DNA of 7,931 bases from Halovenus sp. (GCA_028274925.1 JAQCNR010000502.1:1-7931); one strand, 5' to 3'; positions 1 to 5,199 are shown, counted from the first letter of the stretch. Notes: generated from the sequence alone by a model not told the origin. Numbers and translations: made by a program.

Positions 1-362
1 GTCAGGCTCGGAATTATCGGCTGAGGTGGCTCTCGGGAGAGTGCGGTGGTGATTCGAGGCTTCAATCATGAACATTTATGATGGTACCTGTTGACGTACG
101 AATTGAGATGAGTCTCAAGGACAGTCCCTCGGAGAAGCCACAGCAGGTACCGTCACCCGAGACAGGACAGATGGGGGTTATTGGCGCGCTGCGCACGTAT
201 GTGAGGACATGGGCGCGCCGATACGTTGAGATGCGGATAGACGCAGCACCTACGAACGACTGAAGCAGTTGGTTCCCGTTTTGCCGCCTACTCTCCACCG
301 AAAACCGACCAGCAACGCTATTCGTATCTGCAGAATGGGGCCAAGGCCGAAAACTGCGATTC
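1..362. other. region without a confidently assigned gene
   Basis: I see no RNA gene, mobile element or recognisable protein here. The best coding candidate is a small plus-strand ORF with an ATG at 108 and a stop ending at 263 (51 residues). A TATA-like ATTTATG centred near 77 sits about 31 bases upstream, and its third codon positions lean moderately to G/C. Against it, the product is not acidic like the neighbours, it matches no family I know, and overlapping ORFs exist on the other strand. A small inverted repeat (ATCAT, 8-base loop, ATGAT) lies around the same TATA-like sequence. I therefore leave the stretch unassigned. Confidence 0.4.
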
Positions 363-542
363 CTACTCGCTGCCTTCGCCGGTCATCAGGTCGACGTCGG
401 CGTCCGAGTCGCCGTTGAGAAAGTCCGGGCCGTGGTCGGTGTCTGCCTCTTCTGTGGCGCTGGGTCGCCACTGGTAGTTCTCGTCGATGAACTCGCCGTA
501 CAGTTCTTCGACCGGCTCCTCTTCCAGATGGTCTGCCGACAT
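363..542 (-). CDS. small acidic hypothetical protein (59 aa)
   Basis: I do not recognise this protein. It runs from MSADHLEEEP to a C-terminal GEGSE. Glu and Asp are very abundant, and a central aromatic patch contains YGEF and ENYQW. This composition is typical of soluble haloarchaeal cytoplasmic proteins. There is no signal peptide, membrane segment or Cys cluster. The frame stays open further upstream, but the ATG at 542 is preferred: a CTTAATTCG box on the minus strand (562-570) lies 20-28 bases before it, as expected for a leaderless transcript, and the upstream extension has a non-acidic, non-haloarchaeal composition. It is divergent from the cold-shock gene. It is probably a real small gene, with no functional call possible. 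Confidence 0.6.
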   Translation of the reverse strand: MSADHLEEEPVEELYGEFIDENYQWRPSATEEADTDHGPDFLNGDSDADVDLMTGEGSE

Positions 543-561
543 GTACACACAGTACATTATA

Positions 562-570
562 CGAATTAAG
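562..570 (-). promoter_or_regulatory. TATA-like box for the 59-aa gene
   Basis: CTTAATTCG on the minus strand ends 19 bases before the ATG at 542. With archaeal TATA-to-start-site spacing of about 25 bases, transcription would begin at or very near the start codon, giving a leaderless mRNA. The call rests on spacing and base composition only. Confidence 0.4.
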
Positions 571-774
571 ATAGGTCTAGAGACTCTTAACAGTTCCTTC
601 CACGGCAGCCGTTCACACGGAGTGGGGGAACTGCTCAACCAACAGCAGACGGGTACATCGGCGGTGGAATCAGCAATCTTCAGCCCACAATAGTTGTACA
701 AACAAAGCTATAAGTGCCTCTTCAATTGGTTGTCGTATTCTATTCCGGGCAAAATTTGGCTATTTTTTCACAAC

Positions 775-783
775 TTTTATATG
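775..783 (+). promoter_or_regulatory. TATA box of the cold-shock gene
   Basis: TTTTATATG lies in a strongly AT-rich stretch (about 755-805) and is centred about 30 bases before the ATG at 809. This is the clearest promoter in the window. It predicts an mRNA with little or no 5' leader, so the long cold-responsive 5' UTR known from enterobacterial cspA is not expected. Confidence 0.65.
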
Positions 784-808
784 CATATCCAACGTTCGTC
801 TATTTGCA

Positions 809-1003
809 ATGGTAAACGGTAAGGTGGATTTCTTCCACGACACAGGCGGTTACGGTTTCATCGATACGGACGATTCCGACGAAGACGTTTTCTTCCACAT
901 GGAAGACGTTGGCGGCGAGGATCTAAGTGAAGGTACAGAGATCGAATTCGAGATTGAGGACGCACCGAAGGGTCCACGCGCGACCAACGTCGTTCGACTC
1001 TAA
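809..1003 (+). CDS. cspA: CspA-type cold-shock domain protein
   Basis: A 64-residue single cold-shock domain (OB-fold beta barrel), the usual length for the family. These proteins bind single-stranded RNA or DNA and act as RNA chaperones in the cytoplasm. Both nucleic-acid-binding signatures are visible: the RNP1-like GYGFIDT (about residues 14-20) and the RNP2-like DVFFHMEDV (about 26-34). The N-terminal MVNGKVDFFHDTGGYGF matches the family start (M..GKVKFFN..KGYGF). Asp and Glu are abundant (DTDDSDEDV, EIEFEIED), the haloarchaeal version of the fold. The gene stands alone, with its own strong TATA box and a hairpin just past the stop. Whether it is actually cold induced cannot be read from the sequence; many haloarchaea carry several constitutive copies. 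Confidence 0.95.
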   Translation: MVNGKVDFFHDTGGYGFIDTDDSDEDVFFHMEDVGGEDLSEGTEIEFEIEDAPKGPRATNVVRL

Positions 1004-1016
1004 TTCGGTATTTCTC

Positions 1017-1034
1017 CGTCGCCTGACGGCGACG
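1017..1034. terminator. hairpin between convergent genes, possible shared terminator
   Basis: A perfect 7-bp stem (CGTCGCC / GGCGACG) with a TGAC loop starts 14 bases after the cspA stop and ends 4 bases before the end of the convergent hydrolase gene. TATTTACTTT follows it on the plus strand. Position and symmetry suit a bidirectional terminator, but archaeal termination depends mainly on U-tracts and these are weak here. Confidence 0.4.
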
Positions 1035-1037
1035 TAT

Positions 1038-2171
1038 TTACTTTACAACTAACCGAACAGCGTCAGTCATGGCATTCACTCTGGCTACCTGTTCGTACGA
1101 TTCTTCACGAATACCGTTGGTGACGTAGGCAAAGCCGACGTTCAGCTCTGGGTCTGCCCAGCCGAAGTTACTCCCGAGGCCGGCGTGGCCGAACGCCGAA
1201 TCGGTGCTCACGGTGCCGAACATATCGTTCGGAAGGCCACCAACCCAAACTCCGAGTCCGTAGCGGGCGGGTCGGCTGAGTGTGCCGTCGGACTCCGTCT
1301 CGGCGTGGACCTCGGCGGCGTATTCGACTGTCTCCTCACTGAGTAGCTCTACGCCGTCGAGTGTGCCGCCGTTGGCGAGACAGCCGTAGAAGCGAGCCAT
1401 GTCACGGGCCGTGCTAATGCCGTTGGCCGCCGGGATAACCGCACGCTGGAGTGCGGGGTCGTTGAACTGCGCTGCCGAATCCGACGCTGGGACGCCAAGC
1501 CCTTCGCCCGGGTCGCGACAGCGGTCGAACTCCTCGAAGCCAGCCAGTGTCGCCACCTCGTCGGGGTCGCCATCTTCGCCGATCCCGATGGACGTGTCGT
1601 CCATTCCCAGCGGCTCGAAAACACGCTCTGCGACGACGTCTCGAACTGGGCTGCCGGTGACGCGGTTGACGAGTTCGCCGGTCAGCCAGCCGTAGTTGGT
1701 AGTGTGATACGCTGGCTGCTCGCCCGGCGGAAACACGGGTTCGATGTCTTCCATCGCCTCAACCACAGCGTCCCAGTCCGTCCACTTCTCGGGCTGGCCG
1801 TCGAGGTCACCGAAGGGAATTCCCGCCGTGTGTGAGAGAACCTGCTCGACGGTGATTTCTGCCTTCTGTGTCCCCTCGTCAGCGAACTCCGGCCAGTAGT
1901 CGACCAGTCGGTCCTCGTAGGCCAGTTCCCCCTCTTCGACGAGTTGGTGGACAGCCACGCCGACATATGGTTTGGTACAGGAGAAGATGACGTGACGCTG
2001 GTCGGAAGTTGTTGGCTCGCCGTCGGGAGCGTTCGTGCCGCCAGCGAAGTCGACAGCGAGTTCGCCGTCGACGTAGACAGCTAGCTGTGCGCCGTGGTGC
2101 AGGCCAACGTCGATGTGTCGGTCGAACGCGCCGCGCAGTCGCTCGATGTCGCCGTCAGTAAGTGATGACAT
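1038..2171 (-). CDS. beta-lactamase-fold serine hydrolase (class C / family VIII esterase-like)
   Basis: A 377-residue protein of the penicillin-binding-protein/class C beta-lactamase superfamily, close in plan to family VIII carboxylesterases and LACTB-like hydrolases. The nucleophile motif SxxK is SCTK (Ser64, Lys67) in the context VIFSCTKPYVG. The second motif is the Tyr155 region, AYHTTNYGWLTGELV. The third, KTG-like motif is HAG (329-331) in FGHAGLGSNFGW. Other family blocks are LSHTAGIP (about 112-119) and PLGMDDT (about 187-193). There is no signal peptide or lipobox, so it should be cytoplasmic. The likely chemistry is serine-acyl hydrolysis of an ester, amide or lactam; the substrate is unknown and there is no reason to call it an antibiotic-resistance gene. 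The ATG at 2171 is supported by a TATA box about 26 bases upstream. Confidence 0.88.
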   Translation of the reverse strand: MSSLTDGDIERLRGAFDRHIDVGLHHGAQLAVYVDGELAVDFAGGTNAPDGEPTTSDQRHVIFSCTKPYVGVAVHQLVEEGELAYEDRLVDYWPEFADEGTQKAEITVEQVLSHTAGIPFGDLDGQPEKWTDWDAVVEAMEDIEPVFPPGEQPAYHTTNYGWLTGELVNRVTGSPVRDVVAERVFEPLGMDDTSIGIGEDGDPDEVATLAGFEEFDRCRDPGEGLGVPASDSAAQFNDPALQRAVIPAANGISTARDMARFYGCLANGGTLDGVELLSEETVEYAAEVHAETESDGTLSRPARYGLGVWVGGLPNDMFGTVSTDSAFGHAGLGSNFGWADPELNVGFAYVTNGIREESYEQVARVNAMTDAVRLVVK

Positions 2172-2191
2172 ACCCGAACCACCGACGGCGA

Positions 2192-2203
2192 CAAAATAAA
2201 ACT
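2192..2203 (-). promoter_or_regulatory. TATA box of the serine hydrolase gene
   Basis: On the minus strand the 39-base gap between this gene and its upstream neighbour contains GTTTTATTTTG, centred about 26 bases before the ATG at 2171. The hydrolase therefore has its own promoter and is probably leaderless, even though the upstream gene is co-directional and close. Confidence 0.55.
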
Positions 2204-2210
2204 ACGGGCG

Positions 2211-2666
2211 TCAGCGAACCAGATTCTCCCGGACGGCACGGATTTCCTCGCCAGCCTCGGATTGGCCGTCGACATCAGCCAGCGTCTCGGCTGCTTCGAG
2301 CGTTCGAATGGATTGGTCCAGAAAGGAGAGTACGTCGCCGGGGTAGGCGTACAGCATGTAGTCGTCGCCCATGATATCGACGACGGCGTCCGGACCGAGC
2401 CCCTGTTCGCGGAGTTCGAGCAGATATTTGGTGAACTTCCGTTCCGGGCAGCCACAGTGAGGATTTGCCTCACAGTCACAGTCCAGAAAGTCCTCCGCGA
2501 AGTCGAGAATGCGGTCACGAGTGGCGTCGTCGAGTTCGGCCAGTCCCGACCCCTGATAGAGAATATCCATCGTCGCGCCATTGAACGCACCCTTCGGGAA
2601 CGATGTCTCCATCTGGGAGACGATTTGCTGGTGGTTTTTGAGATAGATTTTGTCGGTGATAGCCAC
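2211..2666 (-). CDS. conserved-looking haloarchaeal protein with CxC-x5-CxC cluster (151 aa)
   Basis: A soluble 151-residue acidic protein. The N-terminal half (KNHQQIVSQME, FPKGAFNGATMDILYQG) leads to DDATRDRILDFAEDF and then four cysteines at 63, 65, 71 and 73 (CDC, HCGC), a plausible Zn or Fe site. These are followed by a helical block (ERKFTKYLLELREQGLGP) and DDYMLYAYPGDVLSFLD (about 101-117). The C-terminus is a charged helix. From memory, the CGCPER...ELR.EGL...DDY..YAYPGDVLSFLD pattern resembles haloarchaeal proteins annotated DUF5814; I cannot verify this here and no function is established. The start is GTG, supported by a Shine-Dalgarno-like GGGAG at 2672-2676, five bases upstream. 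The downstream hydrolase has its own promoter. Confidence 0.8.
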   Translation of the reverse strand: MAITDKIYLKNHQQIVSQMETSFPKGAFNGATMDILYQGSGLAELDDATRDRILDFAEDFLDCDCEANPHCGCPERKFTKYLLELREQGLGPDAVVDIMGDDYMLYAYPGDVLSFLDQSIRTLEAAETLADVDGQSEAGEEIRAVRENLVR

Positions 2667-2671
2667 TGTTA

Positions 2672-2676
2672 CTCCC
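2672..2676 (-). promoter_or_regulatory. Shine-Dalgarno-like GGGAG deciding a GTG start
   Basis: On the minus strand GGGAG sits five bases before the GTG at 2666, and no ATG is available near it. A T-rich, weakly TATA-like GTTTTTGCAAA (about 2692-2701) lies about 31 bases upstream of the start. The two signals leave it open whether the transcript has a short leader or is nearly leaderless. Confidence 0.4.
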
Positions 2677-2720
2677 AGATAGGAGGTCAGTTTGCAAAAA
2701 CTGCGCGGTTCGGTCTCCCG

Positions 2721-2795
2721 CTACTCGTCGGGGTTGTACTCTTCGCCCGGTTCGATGGGTGTCTCCGAGTGCACTTTGTACGTCCGGGCTTTCTC
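2721..2795 (-). pseudogene. orphan C-terminal coding remnant beside the element's right end
   Basis: On the minus strand, 24 sense codons and a TAG stop encode a haloarchaeal-looking C-terminus, beginning EKARTYKVHS and ending PGEEYNPDE. It is rich in Glu and Asp, and about four fifths of its third positions are G or C. It has no ATG. It is preceded in frame by a TAG (2796-2798) that lies next to the predicted right end of the TnpB element (2800-2834). The simplest reading is the tail of a gene cut by the insertion or an associated deletion. I found no convincing matching N-terminal part beyond the left end. I do not recognise the parent protein. Confidence 0.45.
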
Positions 2796-2799
2796 CTAT

Positions 2800-2960
2800 C
2801 GCTTGTGAACGCACCCCGGGGTCAAGCCCCGGGGCTTCCTGCTTCAACGACGCGCTTTGCATCCACACGGTCTCGCTGAGGTGTGAACATAGGGAGCGCA
2901 GTCTGCACAGGCGTTGATTCGGAGCGTCCCGCCCCTAATTGCTTCAAACCGCGAGAGAGA
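2800..2960 (-). ncRNA. candidate omegaRNA/reRNA (sense-overlapping RNA) at the tnpB 3' end
   Basis: In characterised TnpB systems the guide RNA comes from the tnpB 3' end and the right end of the element, with the guide copied from flanking DNA. Haloarchaeal IS1341-type genes are known to give sense-overlapping transcripts from this place. Here the predicted RNA would include the last tnpB codons and the GC-only hairpin at 2814-2834, then run into the flank below about 2805, which would be the guide. The 5' end given is approximate and only the hairpin is directly visible. Confidence 0.45.
2814..2834. repeat. right-end hairpin (two CCCCGGGG arms, 5-base spacer)
   Basis: Two copies of the self-complementary octamer CCCCGGGG are separated by TCAAG, giving a perfect 8-bp stem. 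Because each arm is itself palindromic, alternative folds are possible. The complement of the spacer's TCA (2822-2824) is the tnpB TGA stop, so coding end and structural end coincide. Subterminal hairpins of this kind are recognised by TnpA, and the same region forms part of the omegaRNA scaffold. Confidence 0.75.
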
Positions 2961-4060
2961 ATATTCTTCGCCGCATTGAGGTCGCGGTCGTCCGTATGGC
3001 CGCACGCAGGACACGAATGCTCGCGTACCCAGATTGGCTTGGCTGTCTCAATACCACAGACAGCGCACTCTTTGGTCGTTCCTGCTGGCTTCACCTTTTC
3101 GACGTGGGTCCCGTGCAGGTCAGCCTTGTATTCCAACAGTTCAAGAAAGCGTGACCACGCGGCATCTTGCTTGTTTTTGGCGTTTTGGCTGGTTTCCAGC
3201 ATCGGCTTCACATCCAAGTCTTCGACGGCCACAACATCATATTCTGTGACTAGCCACGTCGTCAGTTTGTGCTGGTAGTCTCGCACCTTTCGCTTGATCG
3301 CTCGTTTCGCTCGGGCAACACTCTGGCGTTGCTTCTCCCAGTTGGCAGAGCCGTGTTCTTTCCGGGTGAGCTTCCGCTGTTCGCGTGCGTAGCGGTCGTA
3401 CTCGTTCGACAAATCTAGTATGCCGACAGACAGATTTTCCGAGGTGTGGATATAGCTGGTAATACCAAGGTCAATACCCACGCAGTTCTCGGGTTCAATC
3501 TCAGTGAGTCCCGGTTTCTCTGGTGTGTCATTCACGGTAGTTACCAATGAGACGTACCATTCACCGGTCGTCTCTTTTTTCAGGATTATCTCGTCAATAT
3601 CGTCTGCTGGTGGCACATCGCGGTCTACTCGAATCTTGAACCAGCCGATCTTTTCGAGTCGGAGTCGCACGAATCGGTCGTCACCCGTGTTGTAATCCAC
3701 GTTGAAGCGACTAGACTGATTGTACGACACCGAGCGAAATTCACCTGCACCTTGCCACTGCAACCGCCCAACATCGTAGCCTTCGTTCCGGCGTTCTTGC
3801 AGAGTCTCTAAGTCGTCGTGTATCTGGCTGATAGCCTGTTGTGCCGCGTGTTGTGACGGTTCGGCAAAAGTCGGCCACTTGTCAGTCCACTGTTTGAGTT
3901 TGCTGTGTTGGTCGTAGTCGGATGGTCGGTCGTTGTAGTCACTGCGGTAGTAGTCACGGACAGCGTGGTTGCGAATCTGCCGGAGAATGTCGATGTGACC
4001 CCACGCTTCGCTCGCCACGTCGTCACACAGGTACGCACGAAAGCGAAGCGTGTGTTTCAT
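2822..4060 (-). CDS. tnpB: TnpB RNA-guided DNA endonuclease (IS200/IS605 family)
   Basis: A 412-residue TnpB, full length for the family. An N-terminal helical and beta region (WED/REC-like, to about 190) is followed by a RuvC-like nuclease. All three catalytic acids are present: Asp197 in GIDLG, Glu280 in VAVEDLDV, and Asp360 in DDRDLNAAKNIL. The zinc-ribbon cysteines 332, 335, 350 and 353 (CAVC, CPAC) are intact, and VKPAGTTKECAVCG is a family hallmark. TnpB cuts double-stranded DNA matching the omegaRNA guide next to a TAM, which favours retention of the element. The C-terminus ends VVEAGSPGA with the stop inside the right-end hairpin. The ATG at 4060 lies five bases after the stop of a small upstream ORF, which suggests a shared mRNA and translational coupling. 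There are no frameshifts or internal stops, so it should be functional. Confidence 0.95.
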   Translation of the reverse strand: MKHTLRFRAYLCDDVASEAWGHIDILRQIRNHAVRDYYRSDYNDRPSDYDQHSKLKQWTDKWPTFAEPSQHAAQQAISQIHDDLETLQERRNEGYDVGRLQWQGAGEFRSVSYNQSSRFNVDYNTGDDRFVRLRLEKIGWFKIRVDRDVPPADDIDEIILKKETTGEWYVSLVTTVNDTPEKPGLTEIEPENCVGIDLGITSYIHTSENLSVGILDLSNEYDRYAREQRKLTRKEHGSANWEKQRQSVARAKRAIKRKVRDYQHKLTTWLVTEYDVVAVEDLDVKPMLETSQNAKNKQDAAWSRFLELLEYKADLHGTHVEKVKPAGTTKECAVCGIETAKPIWVREHSCPACGHTDDRDLNAAKNILSRGLKQLGAGRSESTPVQTALPMFTPQRDRVDAKRVVEAGSPGA

Positions 4061-4065
4061 TGTGG

Positions 4066-4197
4066 TTACTCAGATTCCTCTTTTTTTCGCTGTTCTTGAA
4101 TTGCTTTTTGTAGCAGTCCACTCGGTGAGAGATGAGGTTGGTCATCAAGCCACTCCCCATCCTCGTCTGGGACTGTCACGGTATATCGTTTTGACAC
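4066..4197 (-). CDS. small ribbon-helix-helix-like protein preceding tnpB (43 aa, GTG start)
   Basis: The minus strand from GTG 4197 reads M(V)SKRYTVTVPDEDGEWLD, then DQPHLSPSGLLQKAIQEQ and RKKEESE, stop at 4066-4068. The pattern fits a minimal MetJ/Arc/CopG fold: a beta strand KRYTVTV, a first helix EDGEWLDD, a turn HLSPS and a second amphipathic helix GLLQKAIQEQRKKEE. The layout is close to CopG (KRLTITL...LSKSA...). Such proteins dimerise and bind DNA operators. The stop is five bases before the tnpB ATG. A TATA box centred 26 bases upstream favours 4197; an in-frame GTG at 4209 would add VSKR twice over. The likely role is regulating the element's own promoter. That role, and any effect on TnpB or TnpA, is inference from fold and position. 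Confidence 0.65.
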   Translation of the reverse strand: MSKRYTVTVPDEDGEWLDDQPHLSPSGLLQKAIQEQRKKEESE

Positions 4198-4210
4198 ACG
4201 TTTTGACACG
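4187..4210. repeat. 12-bp tandem duplication across the small ORF start
   Basis: Two adjacent 12-base units (4187-4198 and 4199-4210; CGTTTTGACAC then A or G) differ at the last base only. Read on the minus strand, each unit contains a GTG followed by TCA AAA CG, so the duplication creates two in-frame candidate start codons, at 4209 and 4197. Confidence 0.75.
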
Positions 4211-4213
4211 TGT
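4206..4213. promoter_or_regulatory. palindrome ACACGTGT, candidate operator
   Basis: A perfect 8-bp palindrome lies between the minus-strand TATA box (4219-4226) and the preferred start at 4197, partly inside the second 12-base unit. This is where a repressor would block initiation. Autoregulation by the adjacent RHH-like protein is a guess from position. Confidence 0.3.
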
Positions 4214-4218
4214 TAGGG

Positions 4219-4226
4219 CATAAAAA
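4219..4226 (-). promoter_or_regulatory. TATA box for the small ORF and tnpB
   Basis: TTTTTATG on the minus strand is centred about 26 bases before GTG 4197, predicting a leaderless transcript that starts at that codon and continues into tnpB. It lies only 14 bases before the alternative GTG at 4209, which argues against the longer form. Confidence 0.5.
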
Positions 4227-4260
4227 GAGTTTTGGGACGTATTTTGTGCATTACTGCTGT

Positions 4261-4290
4261 CTGCTTCAACCCCGGGGCAGTCGCCTCAAC
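4261..4290. repeat. left-end sequence of the TnpB element
   Basis: CCCCGGGG (4270-4277) repeats the octamer of the right-end hairpin. CTGC at 4261 and GCAG at 4277-4280 allow a short stem around it. CTGCTTCAAC (4261-4270) also occurs next to the right-end hairpin (2839-2848). These shared motifs at the correct distance upstream of the ORFs mark the left end, but the cleavage point and TAM cannot be placed. Confidence 0.45.
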
Positions 4291-4419
4291 CGACTATAAT
4301 CCAGAAAAAATCCTCGAGACGGTCCATTCTCTGAGTTCACTGTCAATTGCCACGCTGATAAAATTTAGTTGGGGTGGAATCCACACTGTAGGCCCACTCC
4401 GAATTGTCAGATGCCCCCT

Positions 4420-4429
4420 GCATACAAAT
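4420..4429 (+). promoter_or_regulatory. TATA-like box of the SDR gene
   Basis: GCATACAAAT is centred about 27 bases before the ATG at 4452. It supports that ATG over the in-frame TTG at 4404, which this box would leave upstream of the transcript. A second AT-rich patch (AAAATTTAG, about 4359-4367) is too far from either start. Confidence 0.4.
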
Positions 4430-4451
4430 CACCGGAGAGCAAAAGGCAGGT

Positions 4452-5186
4452 ATGGCAACACTGGCGGGCGAAACGGTAATCGTCACCGGCGCGAGTGCCG
4501 GACTGGGGGAGTCGATGGCAAAACGATTCGCAGGAGAAGGCGCAAACGTCGTGCTGACTGCCCGGGGAGAAGATGCCCTCGAACGAGTCGCCGAAGAAGC
4601 CGATGGGGAGACACTCGTTGCACCGGCAGATGTAACCGACGAGGCGGAGGTACAGGCCGTTGTCGAGGCCACAGTTTCGGAATACGGAGAGATTACGGGC
4701 CTCGTCAACAACGCTGGCATTGGGCTGTTGAGTATGTACGGCGGCGGAATGCCCCTGCACGAAGTCGATACCGAGGACTTTCGCAAAATTGTGGATGTCA
4801 ACGTGACGGGCGTGTTCCTGTTCTCGAAACACGTCGTTCCCGAACTAATCGACGGCAGCGAGGGCAACATCATCAACATCTCCTCTGGATTCGGTCGGCG
4901 GGCAGCCCCGAATTTCGGCCCCTACGTCGGGACGAAGTGGGCGCTCGAAGGGATGCTCCGAACACAGTCCATGGAACTCGAAGAGTACGGCATCAACGTC
5001 AACGGCCTCGACCCGGGCGGACGTGTCAACACTGGCTTCTGGGACCAACTGCCCGAGGACGAGCGTGAGGGTATTCTCCAGCCCGATGTGATGGATGACG
5101 CTGCCGTCGCGTTGCTGGCACAGGGGCCAGACGGCGTCACTGGTGAGTCGATGGCCGCAAGTGACTGGGAACAACAACTGCTCTGA
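4452..5186 (+). CDS. short-chain dehydrogenase/reductase (SDR family oxidoreductase)
   Basis: From the ATG at 4452 the protein has 244 residues, the usual size of a classical SDR; the frame opens earlier at a TTG (4404), which I reject. It has a Rossmann fold with the cofactor motif TGASAGLG (12-19). TAR with Arg38 after the second strand suggests NADP(H) preference. Further motifs are AD-VT (Asp60), NNAG (86-89), Asn117 in VNVTG, catalytic Ser144/145 in INISSG, and the YxxxK pair Tyr158/Lys162 (YVGTK). LDPGG (187-190) matches the NxxxPG block. It should be a soluble NAD(P)H-dependent alcohol, ketone or acyl-chain oxidoreductase, perhaps FabG-like; the substrate cannot be inferred. It is divergent from the TnpB element, and 44 bases separate it from mutS. 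Confidence 0.92.
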   Translation: MATLAGETVIVTGASAGLGESMAKRFAGEGANVVLTARGEDALERVAEEADGETLVAPADVTDEAEVQAVVEATVSEYGEITGLVNNAGIGLLSMYGGGMPLHEVDTEDFRKIVDVNVTGVFLFSKHVVPELIDGSEGNIINISSGFGRRAAPNFGPYVGTKWALEGMLRTQSMELEEYGINVNGLDPGGRVNTGFWDQLPEDEREGILQPDVMDDAAVALLAQGPDGVTGESMAASDWEQQLL

Positions 5187-5199
5187 GCAGAGATGAAAG

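Larger units (their letters stand above)
2800..4290 (-). mobile_element. IS200/IS605-superfamily, IS1341-type (TnpB-only) insertion element
   Basis: The element holds tnpB plus a short upstream ORF and no tnpA (HUH Tyr transposase), so it fits the IS1341-type group and would need a TnpA supplied in trans to move. The right end carries two CCCCGGGG blocks separated by TCAAG (2814-2834). The left end carries a single CCCCGGGG (4270-4277) flanked by CTGC and GCAG. CTGCTTCAAC occurs near both ends (2839-2848 and 4261-4270). The family makes no target duplications, so exact ends cannot be fixed from one copy; both boundaries are estimates to within roughly 20 bases. Its interior looks more AT-rich than the flanking genes, in keeping with transfer. 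Confidence 0.75.

Noticed and set aside
20..70. tRNA T-arm-like sequence (GGTGATTCGAGGC)
   Set aside because: No acceptor stem, anticodon arm or D arm can be built around it.
2262..2879. Plus-strand ORF (205 codons) across the 151-aa gene and the element end
   Set aside because: It runs antisense through a convincing gene and across the boundary of a mobile element, so it cannot be an ancestral gene.
4343..4423. Short minus-strand ORF (26 codons, starts MQGASDNSEW) between the element and the SDR gene, considered as the lost N-terminus of the severed gene tail
   Set aside because: It ends at its own stop before reaching the element, has only weak third-position bias and no good TATA box. 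No link to the tail at 2721-2795 can be shown.
4232..5068. Long plus-strand ORF (278 codons) overlapping the SDR gene
   Set aside because: It is a shifted frame of the SDR gene. The product is dominated by Arg, as expected from GC-rich antisense or frame-shifted reading, while the SDR frame carries all the family motifs.
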